Positions 45,898-54,587 of a stretch of 64,000 nt of DNA are shown one piece after another. The DNA comes from Oceanobacter kriegii DSM 6294. GTDB lineage: Bacteria > Pseudomonadota > Gammaproteobacteria > Pseudomonadales > Oceanobacteraceae. The translations under genes and the position numbers were made by a program. Each line of letters starts with the position of its first letter. The first letter of the stretch is position 1. The notes under the pieces were generated by a model. It was not told the DNA's origin. It saw only the letters and a program-made list of their open reading frames with translations, and made no database searches. The DNA is taken from NCBI RefSeq assembly GCF_000422845.1, contig NZ_AUGV01000003.1:558001-622000 (forward strand). The letters are read 5' to 3'.

Positions 45898-45953
45898 CCC
45901 GACGCCCGACGCCCGACGCCCGACGCCCGACGCCCGACGCCCGACGCCCGACG
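45898..45953. repeat. Heptanucleotide array CCCGACG, eight perfect copies
   Basis: Eight perfect tandem copies of CCCGACG lie between the start of the four-helix-bundle gene and the stop codon of metK at 45961. This is the right border of the presumed insertion. It is far too short and spacer-less to be a CRISPR. Confidence 0.95.
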
Positions 45954-45960
45954 CAAGGCC

Positions 45961-47172
45961 TTACAGGCCCGCCGCCGCTTTCAGCGCATCAACCTTGTCA
46001 GTACGTTCCCAGGTGAAGGCGGTGAAGGTTTTGCTCTTCTTCTCGCCCTGGTCGCTGTATTCGTAGGTCATTTCGAACGGTTCGCGACCGAAGTGACCGT
46101 AGGCAGCGGTGGCCTGGTACATTGGGTTCAGCAGTTCCAGTTGGTTCTGGATGGCGTATGGGCGCAGGTCGAAGACTTCGCGGATGACCTTGGCCAGTTC
46201 GCGGTCGTTGAGTTTGCCGGTGCCGAAGGTGTTCACAGAAATGGAAGTCGGTTCGGCTACACCAATGGCGTAAGACACCTGGATTTCACAACGGTCAGCC
46301 AGGCCAGCAGCAACGATGTTTTTGGCAACGTAACGGCCCATGTAGGCTGCGGAACGGTCAACCTTGGACGGGTCCTTGCCGGAGAATGCACCACCACCGT
46401 GGCGGGCCATGCCACCGTAGGTGTCGACGATGATCTTACGGCCAGTCAGGCCAGCGTCGCCCACTGGGCCGCCGATCACGAAGTTGCCGGTCGGGTTGAT
46501 GTGGTACAGGGTGCCTTCGTGCAGCCATTCAGCAGGCAGTACTGGCTTGATGATGTGTTCCAGTACCTGGGCACGCAGGTCTTCCAGAGAGATGGAAGGA
46601 TCGTGCTGGGTAGACAGTACGACAGCGTCAACTTTCGGGCTGTCGCCTTCCCAGTTGATGGTTACCTGGGATTTGGCATCCGGGCGCAGCCACGGCAGGG
46701 TGCCGTTGCGACGCAGTTCGGACTGACGCTGAACCAGCAGGTGCGCGTAGTACACAGGTGCAGGCATCAGGTTCGGGGTTTCGTTGGTGGCGTAGCCGAA
46801 CATCAGGCCCTGGTCGCCAGCGCCCTGATCTTCAGGCTTGGCGCGGTCAACACCCATGTTGATGTCGACAGACTGCTTGCCAATGGCGTTCAGTACTGCA
46901 CAGGAGGCGCCGTCGAAACCAACTTCGGAGCTGGTGTAACCAATGCCGGTGATTACATCACGAACGATCTCTTCCAGATCAACGTAGCAAGAGGTGGTCA
47001 GCTCACCAGCGACCACAGCCATACCGGTTTTTACCAGAGTTTCTACCGCCACTCGGGCGTAAGGATCGCGGGCAATGATCGCATCCAGTACTGCATCGGA
47101 AATCTGGTCAGCAACCTTGTCCGGGTGACCTTCAGATACAGACTCTGAAGTAAAAATCGAATATTCGCTCAT
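45961..47172 (-). CDS. metK: S-adenosylmethionine synthetase
   Basis: 403 residues from ATG 47172 ([19 protein letters not shown]); the open frame to 47259 adds an unrelated extension. It makes S-adenosylmethionine from methionine and ATP. Seen: [21 protein letters not shown] near 117, and [19 protein letters not shown] near 256. The pilK and ArsR-fused methyltransferases, ahcY and speE all use this cofactor or its products. Stop codon lies seven bases from the heptamer array. Confidence 0.97.
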   Translation of the reverse strand: MSEYSIFTSESVSEGHPDKVADQISDAVLDAIIARDPYARVAVETLVKTGMAVVAGELTTSCYVDLEEIVRDVITGIGYTSSEVGFDGASCAVLNAIGKQSVDINMGVDRAKPEDQGAGDQGLMFGYATNETPNLMPAPVYYAHLLVQRQSELRRNGTLPWLRPDAKSQVTINWEGDSPKVDAVVLSTQHDPSISLEDLRAQVLEHIIKPVLPAEWLHEGTLYHINPTGNFVIGGPVGDAGLTGRKIIVDTYGGMARHGGGAFSGKDPSKVDRSAAYMGRYVAKNIVAAGLADRCEIQVSYAIGVAEPTSISVNTFGTGKLNDRELAKVIREVFDLRPYAIQNQLELLNPMYQATAAYGHFGREPFEMTYEYSDQGEKKSKTFTAFTWERTDKVDALKAAAGL

Positions 47173-47231
47173 GTGTAACCCTCTATGTTTGGTGGTGCTC
47201 CCTGGGTAGGGGAGCCATTGTTCGTTTAATG

Positions 47232-47285
47232 TTCGTATTAATGGTACGAAGGTCACCAAGACTGATGGATAATCATCTTGATGAT
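47232..47285 (-). promoter_or_regulatory. Two palindromes upstream of metK
   Basis: TTCGTA/TACGAA (47232-47237 and 47245-47250) and ATCATC-TT-GATGAT (47272-47285) lie 60-113 bases upstream of the metK start. Either could be an operator. The second shares TTGAT with the palindrome upstream of the ArsR-type gene. Confidence 0.35.
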
Positions 47286-47307
47286 AATGATTCTTATCTG
47301 TGCTGTT

Positions 47308-48276
47308 TTACTGTTGTTGGTAAAACAACCGGAACTGAATCTGGAATCCGTTACGCAGGCCTAGAAACTGGCTCTGGCCTTCGCTCAGCCCGGCTTCTTC
47401 AGCCCAGGCGGTTAAATCTTCCGGCTCGAAGCCAAGCCACAAATCGCCGCAGCTTTCCCGTGCCCAGGTTTGTTCATGGCGGCACAAATCCGTCACCAGA
47501 AAACAGCCGCCGGGTGCCAGTAAGCGGCCAACGTCGGCAAAAATATTCTGCGGTGCGGGCACGTGGTGCAGCACCATATTGGCAACCATCAGGTCGACTG
47601 AACCATTAAATTCCTGATCCAGCGCGGTGGTCTCGCCCAGCACACAGTTAACGTTAGCCAACTGTTGCTGATTTACCTGCTGTTTGGCCCGATTCAGCAT
47701 GGGCTCGGAAATATCCAGCGCCATAACCTGTTCAAAGCGCTGCGCCAGCGGTGCCAGAAAGGCGCCGTCGCCGGGGCCGATTTCCAGTGCCGTGGCGGTG
47801 TTGCCGCTGTAATCCTGCACCAGCTTTTCCAGCGTCTCGCCGTATTGCTCGTAAGACGCAATCAAATCCTGTTGCTGCTGGAAGGCTTCGGCGTTGCGGG
47901 CAAAAAACTCTTCGCACACTTCCGCCCGGTCGTTCAGCAGCTGTTGCAAACGCTGCTGTACGGCGTTGGCCAGCGGGTTGCGGTCGAGCGCCGAATAGGT
48001 GCTTCGCAGCCAGCTGTGCCAGTCGTTCTGGCCGGTCAGCAGCGGCCGACGGTAGAAGATGCTGTTGCCTTCGCGCTGATTACTGACAACGCCGGCTTTG
48101 GACAGGATCTTCAGATGATGACTCATGCTCGATTGCTTGATGTCGAACAGCTCGCACAACTCCAATACGCCAAACGACCCCTTGCCCAGTACCTGCACAA
48201 TGGCCAGTCGCAGCGGGTCGCCGATGGCTTTGGCTGCCGCGGCAAGTTGGTCTGGAGAAAGCAATGTGTGGGGCAT
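47308..48276 (-). CDS. ArsR-type regulator fused to a SAM-dependent methyltransferase (SahR-like)
   Basis: 322 residues from ATG 48276; GTG 48282 would add two. Residues 1 to about 95 are a winged helix of the ArsR type (LAIVQVLGKGSFGVLELCEL, KQSSMSHHLKILSKAGVV). From about 150 a class I methyltransferase fold follows, with ALEIGPGDGAFLAP near 162 and VANMVLHHVPAP near 230. Such fusions next to metK or ahcY match SahR-type regulators, which I recall sense S-adenosylhomocysteine and repress the SAM-cycle genes. The classical metal-binding cysteine pattern is not evident. A palindrome 63 bases upstream suggests autoregulation. Enzymatic activity of the C-terminal part is uncertain. Confidence 0.85.
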   Translation of the reverse strand: MPHTLLSPDQLAAAAKAIGDPLRLAIVQVLGKGSFGVLELCELFDIKQSSMSHHLKILSKAGVVSNQREGNSIFYRRPLLTGQNDWHSWLRSTYSALDRNPLANAVQQRLQQLLNDRAEVCEEFFARNAEAFQQQQDLIASYEQYGETLEKLVQDYSGNTATALEIGPGDGAFLAPLAQRFEQVMALDISEPMLNRAKQQVNQQQLANVNCVLGETTALDQEFNGSVDLMVANMVLHHVPAPQNIFADVGRLLAPGGCFLVTDLCRHEQTWARESCGDLWLGFEPEDLTAWAEEAGLSEGQSQFLGLRNGFQIQFRLFYQQQ

Positions 48277-48338
48277 GGCCACCGTCCGTCGGTTACACGG
48301 TCATCTTCAAGGTGGCTCATGATAACAGTGAAAAAATC

Positions 48339-48360
48339 TATATCAATATTTTTTGATATA
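48339..48360. promoter_or_regulatory. Palindromic operator upstream of the ArsR-methyltransferase gene
   Basis: TATATCAA (48339-48346) and TTGATATA (48353-48360) are a perfect 8-base inverted repeat with a 6-base AT-only spacer. The form and position are as expected for an ArsR/SahR-type site. No second full copy was seen upstream of ahcY or metK. Confidence 0.6.
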
Positions 48361-48407
48361 GGTGTGTAAGCAAGGGTTGCTGAGTGTTGCGGGAAGGTTA
48401 CGCTTCG

Positions 48408-48442
48408 CCCGACGCCAGACTTCAGACTTCAGACTTCAGACT
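48408..48442. repeat. Heptanucleotide repeats at the 3' end of the GGDEF-EAL gene (five units)
   Basis: In-phase heptamers CCCGACG, CCAGACT, TCAGACT, TCAGACT, TCAGACT. The last three encode the final residues (SLKSEV) and stop of the GGDEF-EAL protein, so the array has replaced or extended its C-terminus. Same family as the arrays around the four-helix-bundle gene 2.5 kb away. Confidence 0.9.
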
Positions 48443-50818
48443 GCTCTGCTGCTTCAGCAATTGCAGGAAGTCGTCGAAGGGCATGGGTCTGCCGAACAGG
48501 AAGCCCTGGTAGATTTCCACGTCGAGGTCGCGCAGCAATTGCCATTGGCCGTCGGTTTCAACGCCTTCGGCCACCACTTTCATGTCCAGCTGGTGGCTCA
48601 TGGTGATGATGGCTGAGAGGATTTTGTGGGCGCGCTCATTGGCGTCGGCGTCGATCACAAAACTGCGGTCGATTTTGACGGTGTCCAATGGCATATCGCG
48701 CAGGTAGCTGAGTGAGGAGTAGCCGGTGCCGAAGTCGTCGATGGCGATACGAAAGCCCTTTTTGCGCAGCCGGTTCATGATGGATACCGGGTCGCTGTCG
48801 GGCTGCAGGAACACGGATTCGGTGATTTCCAGTTCCAGAGCCTTGCAGTCGACCTGTTCGTTGCTGCAGTGGGTTTTGAGTTTCTCGGGCAGCGACGTAT
48901 CCAGCAATTGCCAACCAGACAGGTTGATGGCCAGGTGAGCGGCAGGGTCAACGGCAACGATCTGGCGGGCATAACGACAGCCGTTGCGCATCACGGCTTC
49001 GGCGAACGCGGCATTGAGGCCGTTTTGTTCAATCATTGGAATGAACTCAGCCGGTGACACAAAGCCACTGCTCTGAGAGGTCCAGCGGGCCAGCATTTCG
49101 CCGCCGACGATGCGTTGGTTCTGGTCGAACTTGGGTTGTACGTGAAAGCTGATCTGGTCTTGTTCAATGGCTTGTGCCAGTTCCGACACCAGACTGGCGC
49201 GGTGCAGCGCGGCTTTGCCCATGCCTTTGCAGAACACCTGGATACGGTTGCGGCCCTGTGCCTTGGCCTCGTACATAGCGGTGTCGGCTTCGCGGATCAG
49301 TTGGGTGGCGCCGACCTCGGCGTCGGTGGTTTCAACAATGCCAATGCTGGCCGACAGGCGGATGCTGGCACCATGCAGCCCCATGGGTTCACGGATGGTT
49401 TTGAGTACCGCCGAGGGAATCGGGTCAGCGTCGATGGGGCGGCGTTCTGGCCACCAGGCCACCACAAATTCATCGCCGCCCCAGCGTGCCACCAGACCGT
49501 CTTTGGGGGTAATACGTTTGAGTCGGCGAGCCTGCGATACCAGCAGCAAGTCGGCGGCAATATGGCCAAACTCATCGTTAACGGCCTTGAAGCCATCGAG
49601 GTCGACAAACATCACCGCTAGCGGTCGCTTCTCGCTGGCCGAGCCGAGCATGCGCTCCAGTTGTTCATGCAGGGTGCCGCGATTGGGCAGGTTGGTCAGG
49701 CCGTCGTGGCTGGCCATGTGTTCCAGCGCCTGCTGTGCCTTGTTGCGTTCGCTGAGGTCCCGCAGGGTGATGATGCTGTAGAAGTGACTGGCGTCGTCGG
49801 GTTGGAAGTGGTTCAGCGAGACTTCCAGTGGTATACCCACATCGGTTTCAGAGGCGGTATTCGGGTTACCATTGCTGGCTTGGGTGCTACTGGTTTCAAA
49901 GGAAATGCTGCCGTGCTCATTGAGGGTACGCTTGGCAACATCGACCATGTCGACGAATTCATCCAGGCTGCGACCGTGATAGCGAGCCGGGGTCAGTTTG
50001 AATAAATCCTGAAAGCCCTGATTGGCTTCCTGAATATGGCCGTGCTGGTCGGTAATCACCATGGCATCGCGACTGCTGGCGAAGGCGCGGGCCATCAGTC
50101 GGTAGGATTCCTGGGTGCGGCGGTAATTGGTGATGTCCTTGACGGTGCCGACCGCCCGGGTCGGCGTGCCTTGTTTGTCCCGTTCGACAATGCGGCCGCG
50201 CCAATGCAGCCAGCGCCACTGTTGTGGGTCTGGCTGTGCTGTGTCCGGTTGAACTGTATCTGGCTGGGTGGTATCTGGTTGGGGAGAGTAAGCCCGAGAG
50301 GCTTCTGTCGGTGAATGATTTGTCGGTAAGTCGTCTGTTCTGGTCAGCTGGCGCGGCGCGGTCAGTTGCAGCTCGTGATTTTCCCGTTGGGCAAGGGCGT
50401 CTTCCTTGCTTTGGGTGCGGTTCGGATCGCGGGGCAGGCGATAGCGCAGCAGCAGGTCAAACGAGTCGAGCATGTCCGACAGGAACAGCTGCCAGTTGGT
50501 GATGAATTCCTGGCGGTCGTCCGGGTGAATGCGTTTGACGACCTGGGCGGTGTTGCCCCAGGTGCGAACCACTTCCGAAGCGCCACTGGGGTAGCTCATC
50601 AGCTCGTAGATTTGCTCGTCGGCGTTCCAGTCCCAGATGGACTCGTTACCAGCCCAGATGGCCAGTTCCAGTTTGTTGCGGTCCTTCTTGCCGAGCTCCA
50701 GGGCATCGTACAGTTCCAGCGATTTGACGTTCAGCAGTTGCTCTGCGGCCTTGCGGGCTGTGCGCTCCCGTTCGGCCTTGCGCTGCAGGCGCTGTATATC
50801 CTTGGTGAGGTCGGTCAT
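48422..50818 (-). CDS. PAS-GGDEF-EAL cyclic-di-GMP enzyme, H-NOX partner
   Basis: 798 residues from ATG 50818. Order: N-terminal coiled coil (about 5-45), PAS (about 50-150, WAGNESIWDWNADEQIY), a QPDTx repeat linker (about 180-200), second PAS (about 235-360), GGDEF domain (GGDEF at 447-451) and EAL domain. The EAL signature reads EML (574-576), but the metal glutamate is kept, as are DDFGTGYSS, AEGVET and QGFLFGRPM. It may both make and break c-di-GMP. It follows the H-NOX gene by ten bases, the known pairing in which NO-bound H-NOX changes the activity of such an enzyme. The C-terminus ends in heptamer repeats. Confidence 0.92.
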   Translation of the reverse strand: MTDLTKDIQRLQRKAERERTARKAAEQLLNVKSLELYDALELGKKDRNKLELAIWAGNESIWDWNADEQIYELMSYPSGASEVVRTWGNTAQVVKRIHPDDRQEFITNWQLFLSDMLDSFDLLLRYRLPRDPNRTQSKEDALAQRENHELQLTAPRQLTRTDDLPTNHSPTEASRAYSPQPDTTQPDTVQPDTAQPDPQQWRWLHWRGRIVERDKQGTPTRAVGTVKDITNYRRTQESYRLMARAFASSRDAMVITDQHGHIQEANQGFQDLFKLTPARYHGRSLDEFVDMVDVAKRTLNEHGSISFETSSTQASNGNPNTASETDVGIPLEVSLNHFQPDDASHFYSIITLRDLSERNKAQQALEHMASHDGLTNLPNRGTLHEQLERMLGSASEKRPLAVMFVDLDGFKAVNDEFGHIAADLLLVSQARRLKRITPKDGLVARWGGDEFVVAWWPERRPIDADPIPSAVLKTIREPMGLHGASIRLSASIGIVETTDAEVGATQLIREADTAMYEAKAQGRNRIQVFCKGMGKAALHRASLVSELAQAIEQDQISFHVQPKFDQNQRIVGGEMLARWTSQSSGFVSPAEFIPMIEQNGLNAAFAEAVMRNGCRYARQIVAVDPAAHLAINLSGWQLLDTSLPEKLKTHCSNEQVDCKALELEITESVFLQPDSDPVSIMNRLRKKGFRIAIDDFGTGYSSLSYLRDMPLDTVKIDRSFVIDADANERAHKILSAIITMSHQLDMKVVAEGVETDGQWQLLRDLDVEIYQGFLFGRPMPFDDFLQLLKQQSSLKSEV

Positions 50819-50828
50819 GAGCAGGTCG

Positions 50829-51362
50829 TCAGATGCTGACACGGAACAGCGTCGCCCCATCGTCCAGGGGTTGCTGCTCTATTTGTACCTGCTGGTGGCC
50901 AAAGTAGTCGGCAGCACCTTTCATCAGGCCCAGCGCCAGTGGCTGAAGGTTGCGCTCGGAACGGTATTCCATTTCCAGCGAGTGGTCGGTTTTGCTGACG
51001 ACGTTGAATTTCGGCAGCGCCGCATCGGGGTAGAGTTTGTAGACTTCCTTGTGGATATCGCCGTCGAGGGTGTCGAGCAGGTCGAATAAGGAGTGCTTGT
51101 TCACCAGCAATTGGGCGTGGCTTTTGGTGAAGGAGTTGAACAGGTAGCTGCCGAAGGCTTCAATCAGGTCGGGCACCGGCATGCCGGTTTTTTGCGACAG
51201 CAAGCTGACCAGTGTCACCACTTCCTCGAACGGGTAATAACCGACGGCGGTGTAGGCGCCACCGTGCTCGAGGTTGGCTTCGTCGAGAATTTCATCGGCC
51301 ATTTCGGGCGAAAATGTCTCTTCGATCATTTCGACCATTTCGGTAAAAATCATTCCCAGCAT
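50829..51362 (-). CDS. H-NOX heme nitric-oxide sensor
   Basis: 177 residues from ATG 51362 (MLGMIFTEMVEMI), with GGGAG eight bases upstream; a TTG at 51368 would add two. Family marks: GAYTAVGYYPFEEVV near 36, the proximal heme ligand His104 in DIHKEVYKLYP, ALPKF, and the heme-propionate motif YRSER at 133-137. It binds heme and senses nitric oxide (or oxygen) in the cytoplasm. Genes for H-NOX proteins are usually next to a kinase or a c-di-GMP enzyme; here it is the latter, so NO probably controls biofilm or motility decisions. Confidence 0.92.
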   Translation of the reverse strand: MLGMIFTEMVEMIEETFSPEMADEILDEANLEHGGAYTAVGYYPFEEVVTLVSLLSQKTGMPVPDLIEAFGSYLFNSFTKSHAQLLVNKHSLFDLLDTLDGDIHKEVYKLYPDAALPKFNVVSKTDHSLEMEYRSERNLQPLALGLMKGAADYFGHQQVQIEQQPLDDGATLFRVSI

Positions 51363-51489
51363 CAACAAGCTCCCTCGGTTCGGGCCCGGTGTTATCGGTC
51401 GACTTTTTATCCTTCCACTATAGAACAGTCAGGCCTGGATGCCAGCCCAAAGGCGGTATTGAACGGCGAGTGTTGCTGCTTTTCAGGCC

Positions 51490-51515
51490 AAAAAAAGGGA
51501 GAGCCATGCTCTCCC
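51490..51515 (-). terminator. Intrinsic terminator after pyk
   Basis: On the minus strand GGGAGAGC and GCTCTCCC form an 8-base stem with a three-base loop, followed by seven T. It lies about 50 bases past the pyk stop and ends the gap-pyk transcript. Confidence 0.9.
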
Positions 51516-51563
51516 CAAATGCCCCGAAGGGCAGCCGTGAAACGTCAAACAGACGAATGAGTA

Positions 51564-53000
51564 TCAGCGCACACGCACAATCTTGAGCATGTCGGTGCCG
51601 CCCTGGGCATCGTGGAAATCGCCTTTGGTCATCACCACCAGATCGCCGCTGCTGACTTCGCCAACTTCCTTCAAAAGCTCAATGGCTTTTGGGTTCACCT
51701 GTTCCGGTGGCAGTTGGTCGGAGTAGAACGGGATGGTTTGCACACCGCGGTACAAGGCCACGCGGTTCTGGGTGGCTTCGTTGCGGCAGTAGGCGTAAAT
51801 CGGCAGATGCGAGCGCAAACGCGACATCAGTCGTGGCGTGGCACCGCTTTCGGTCAGGCAAATCACCGCTTTTACACCAACCAGATGGTTGGCAGCGTAC
51901 ATGGCCGACATGGCGATGGTTTCGTCGATGTCGTGGAAATCCTTGTGCAGGCGATGATGCGAGCGCTTGTTGATCGGCTGTTTCTCGGCACCAATGATCA
52001 CCCGGCTCATGGCTTCCACGGCTTCTACCGGGTAGTCACCGGCGGCGGTTTCCGCGGACAGCATCACCGCGTCGGTGCAGTCCAGTACCGCGTTGGCAAC
52101 GTCGGACACTTCAGCACGGGTTGGCATTGGGCTGGAAATCATCGATTCCATCATCTGGGTGGCGGTAATCACCGTGCGGTTCAGCTGACGCGAACGCTGG
52201 ATGATTTTCTTCTGTACGCCAACCAGTTCAGCATCGCCAATTTCCACGGCCAGATCGCCACGGGCAACCATCACGGCGTCGGACGCCAGAATGATGTCGT
52301 CGAGGGTATCGTCATCGGCAACGCATTCAGCGCGTTCAATTTTCGACACCAGATGCGCATGACCGCCAGCCGCTTGCAGCAGTTCGCGGGCTTCGTTCAT
52401 GTCGGCTGCATCACGCGGGAAAGACACCGCCAGATAGTCAACGCCAATTGACGCCGCCAGCTTGATGTCCTGCTTGTCCTTGTCGGTCAGCGCCTTGGCT
52501 GACAGGCCGCCGCCCTGACGGTTGATGCCCTTGTTGTTGGACAGCCAGCCACCCACTTTCACCACGGTATCGAGTTTCTGCGGGTGCGTAGCGGTGACTT
52601 CCAGTACCACACGACCGTCGTCCAGCAACAGAATGTCGCCAACGCTGGCGTCTTCAATCAGCTGCTTGTAATCGATGCCGACCTGGTCCTTGTCGCCGGC
52701 TTCGTTGCCCAAGGTGGCGTCGAGGGCGAAAGCCTGGCCAATATCCAGATGGACTTTTTTGTCGGCAAAGCGGGCGATGCGAATTTTCGGGCCTTGCAGG
52801 TCGCCCAGAATGGCAACAAAACGGCCTTGTTTGCGGGCCGCTTCGCGCACCATGTCGGCGCGCTGACGGTGGTCGTCAGCTTCGCCGTGGGAGAAGTTCA
52901 GGCGCACCACGTCGGCACCAGCGGCAATCAACGCTTCCAGTTTTTCCGGAGTGTTGGTGGCCGGGCCCAGAGTGGCAACAATTTTGGTTCTGCGGAGCAT
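51564..53000 (-). CDS. pyk: Pyruvate kinase
   Basis: 478 residues, the usual size. It turns phosphoenolpyruvate and ADP into pyruvate and ATP. Seen: [20 protein letters not shown] at the start, [11 protein letters not shown] near 36, [12 protein letters not shown] near 244, and TATQMMESM near 276. It follows gap by nine bases, so both lower-glycolysis genes are one transcript. Confidence 0.97.
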   Translation of the reverse strand: MLRRTKIVATLGPATNTPEKLEALIAAGADVVRLNFSHGEADDHRQRADMVREAARKQGRFVAILGDLQGPKIRIARFADKKVHLDIGQAFALDATLGNEAGDKDQVGIDYKQLIEDASVGDILLLDDGRVVLEVTATHPQKLDTVVKVGGWLSNNKGINRQGGGLSAKALTDKDKQDIKLAASIGVDYLAVSFPRDAADMNEARELLQAAGGHAHLVSKIERAECVADDDTLDDIILASDAVMVARGDLAVEIGDAELVGVQKKIIQRSRQLNRTVITATQMMESMISSPMPTRAEVSDVANAVLDCTDAVMLSAETAAGDYPVEAVEAMSRVIIGAEKQPINKRSHHRLHKDFHDIDETIAMSAMYAANHLVGVKAVICLTESGATPRLMSRLRSHLPIYAYCRNEATQNRVALYRGVQTIPFYSDQLPPEQVNPKAIELLKEVGEVSSGDLVVMTKGDFHDAQGGTDMLKIVRVR

Positions 53001-53009
53001 GGAAGCCTC

Positions 53010-54011
53010 TTACTTGGCGTTAATCAGTGCCAGCGTATTGTCCAGCATTCGGTTCGAGAAACCCCATTCGTTGTCGTACCAGGCCATTACTTTTACGAGT
53101 CGGCCGGACACCTTGGTCTGGCTGCCGTCGAAGATGGACGAGCGAGGGTCGTGGTTGAAGTCGATCGATACCAGCGGCGCTTCGTTGTAGCCCAGTACGG
53201 GTGACTGCGCTGCCGCAGCTTTCATCATGGCGTTGACTTCTTCCACCGTGGTTGGACGCTCGGCAATAAAGCTCAGGTCGACCAGCGACACATTGATGGT
53301 GGGTACTCGCACGGCCATGCCATCGAATTTGCCCGCCAGTTCCGGCAGTACCAGACCGACGGCGGCAGCGGCACCGGTTTTGGTCGGGATCATGGACTGG
53401 GTGGCAGAACGGGCCCGGTACAGGTCAGAGTGGTACACATCCGACAGGTTCTGGTCGTTGGTGTAGGCGTGAATGGTGGTCATCAGACCGCTCTCAATGC
53501 CCACTTCGCGTTGCAGCACCTGAGCCACCGGTGACAAACAGTTGGTGGTGCAGGAAGCGTTGGAAATGATCTGGTGGTCGCGGGTCAATACGTTGTCGTT
53601 GACGCCGTACACCACGGTGGCGTCTACCTCTTTACCAGGCGCCGAGATGATGACCTTTTTGGCACCGGCAGTGAGGTGTTTGGCAGCGCTGTCACGACTG
53701 GTGAAAATACCGGTGCATTCGTACACCACATCGACCTTGTTGTCGGCCCATGGCAGTTCTGCCGGGTCACGAACGGCGCTGACGGCAATGCGGTCGCCAT
53801 TGATGGTGATGCTGTGGTCGTCGGCGCTGACGTCGCCGTTGAAGCGGCCATGCACACTGTCGTACTGGAACAGGTGAGCGTTGGTGGCAGGGGGTGCCAG
53901 ATCGTTGATGGCAACCACTTCGATGCGGTCACGGTAGTTGTTTTCGTACAGAGCGCGCAAAACGTTGCGGCCGATGCGTCCAAAACCGTTGATGGCTACG
54001 CGAATAGTCAT
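53010..54011 (-). CDS. gap: Glyceraldehyde-3-phosphate dehydrogenase, type I
   Basis: 333 residues. NAD loop NGFGRIGR at 8-15, Asp37 after the second strand (NAD preference likely), catalytic SNASCTTNC with Cys154, and the C-terminal [12 protein letters not shown]. Catabolic gap in pseudomonads lies divergent from edd, as here, under carbon-source control. Upstream is the 576-base gap shared with edd. Confidence 0.97.
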   Translation of the reverse strand: MTIRVAINGFGRIGRNVLRALYENNYRDRIEVVAINDLAPPATNAHLFQYDSVHGRFNGDVSADDHSITINGDRIAVSAVRDPAELPWADNKVDVVYECTGIFTSRDSAAKHLTAGAKKVIISAPGKEVDATVVYGVNDNVLTRDHQIISNASCTTNCLSPVAQVLQREVGIESGLMTTIHAYTNDQNLSDVYHSDLYRARSATQSMIPTKTGAAAAVGLVLPELAGKFDGMAVRVPTINVSLVDLSFIAERPTTVEEVNAMMKAAAAQSPVLGYNEAPLVSIDFNHDPRSSIFDGSQTKVSGRLVKVMAWYDNEWGFSNRMLDNTLALINAK

Positions 54012-54587
54012 AGTGTGCCTCGAGATTCTTATATTTGATTCTTATTGATGAAGGAAATGACCAACACAAGCGCTGCGATCGGGTCGTTGTCAGTGCTTGC
54101 GGAAGGAAATTGTCGCTTCGTTATTTTTCGTAAAAATTACACTCGATATTGGTTGTGTCAAGATGATTAGCTAGGATATGGCACGTTTTGTTTGTAAACT
54201 TACATAAAAACATCGGTAGAAAAGCCGGGAATTCACCATGCCAGAGCGTACTTGTCAGATTCGGAAACATTTTTTTGGGTGAAAGTTTCGAATAAATTCG
54301 GGAAAATGACAGCGTTGTCATAGTCGAATTTGTACAACTCGTTCGTGAATGAAGAGCTAAATACCGGAATTTGAAGGCATCGCAGAAGCCGAACTCCCAA
54401 GCCTGAGCGACAATGAAATCAATGCTGTTGCTCGTTGTTGGAAGTAAAAGGCTGCTGCTGTGCCGAGCCGATTGAAGCAGGATGTTCCATTGCCGGAGCC
54501 ATGCTTTAATCGAAACGGGCCTGCCGCAGGCAACCGTGAACACCGACAACTACAAAAATCTGAAAATCCGAAAAGTGAGGAGGCTCC
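54012..54587. promoter_or_regulatory. Divergent gap-edd control region with several palindromes
   Basis: No convincing gene. Palindromes seen: TGTAA-AC-TTACA (about 54193-54204), CGAAT-AA-ATTCG (54289-54300), TGACA-GCGT-TGTCA (54307-54320) and TTGTACAA (54330-54337). In pseudomonads HexR controls this pair, but none of these fits the HexR spacing I know. The region is AT-rich compared with the flanking genes. Confidence 0.45.

Noticed and set aside
45898-45953. Tandem array as a CRISPR
   Set aside because: Units are 7 bases with no spacers and no cas genes in the window.
45808-47148. Open frame of 446 residues antisense to metK
   Set aside because: Reads through the heptamer array and is a shadow of metK.
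47173-47307. SAM riboswitch in the metK leader
   Set aside because: No multi-helix leader pattern seen, and control by an ArsR-type protein is the more direct reading.
54193-54204. TGTAA-AC-TTACA as a HexR site
   Set aside because: The half-sites are three bases closer than in the HexR consensus I know, so I list it only as a palindrome.
54121-54549. Minus-strand frame of 142 residues in the gap-edd region
   Set aside because: Composition is unlike the neighbours, no ribosome site, overlaps the palindromes and control region.
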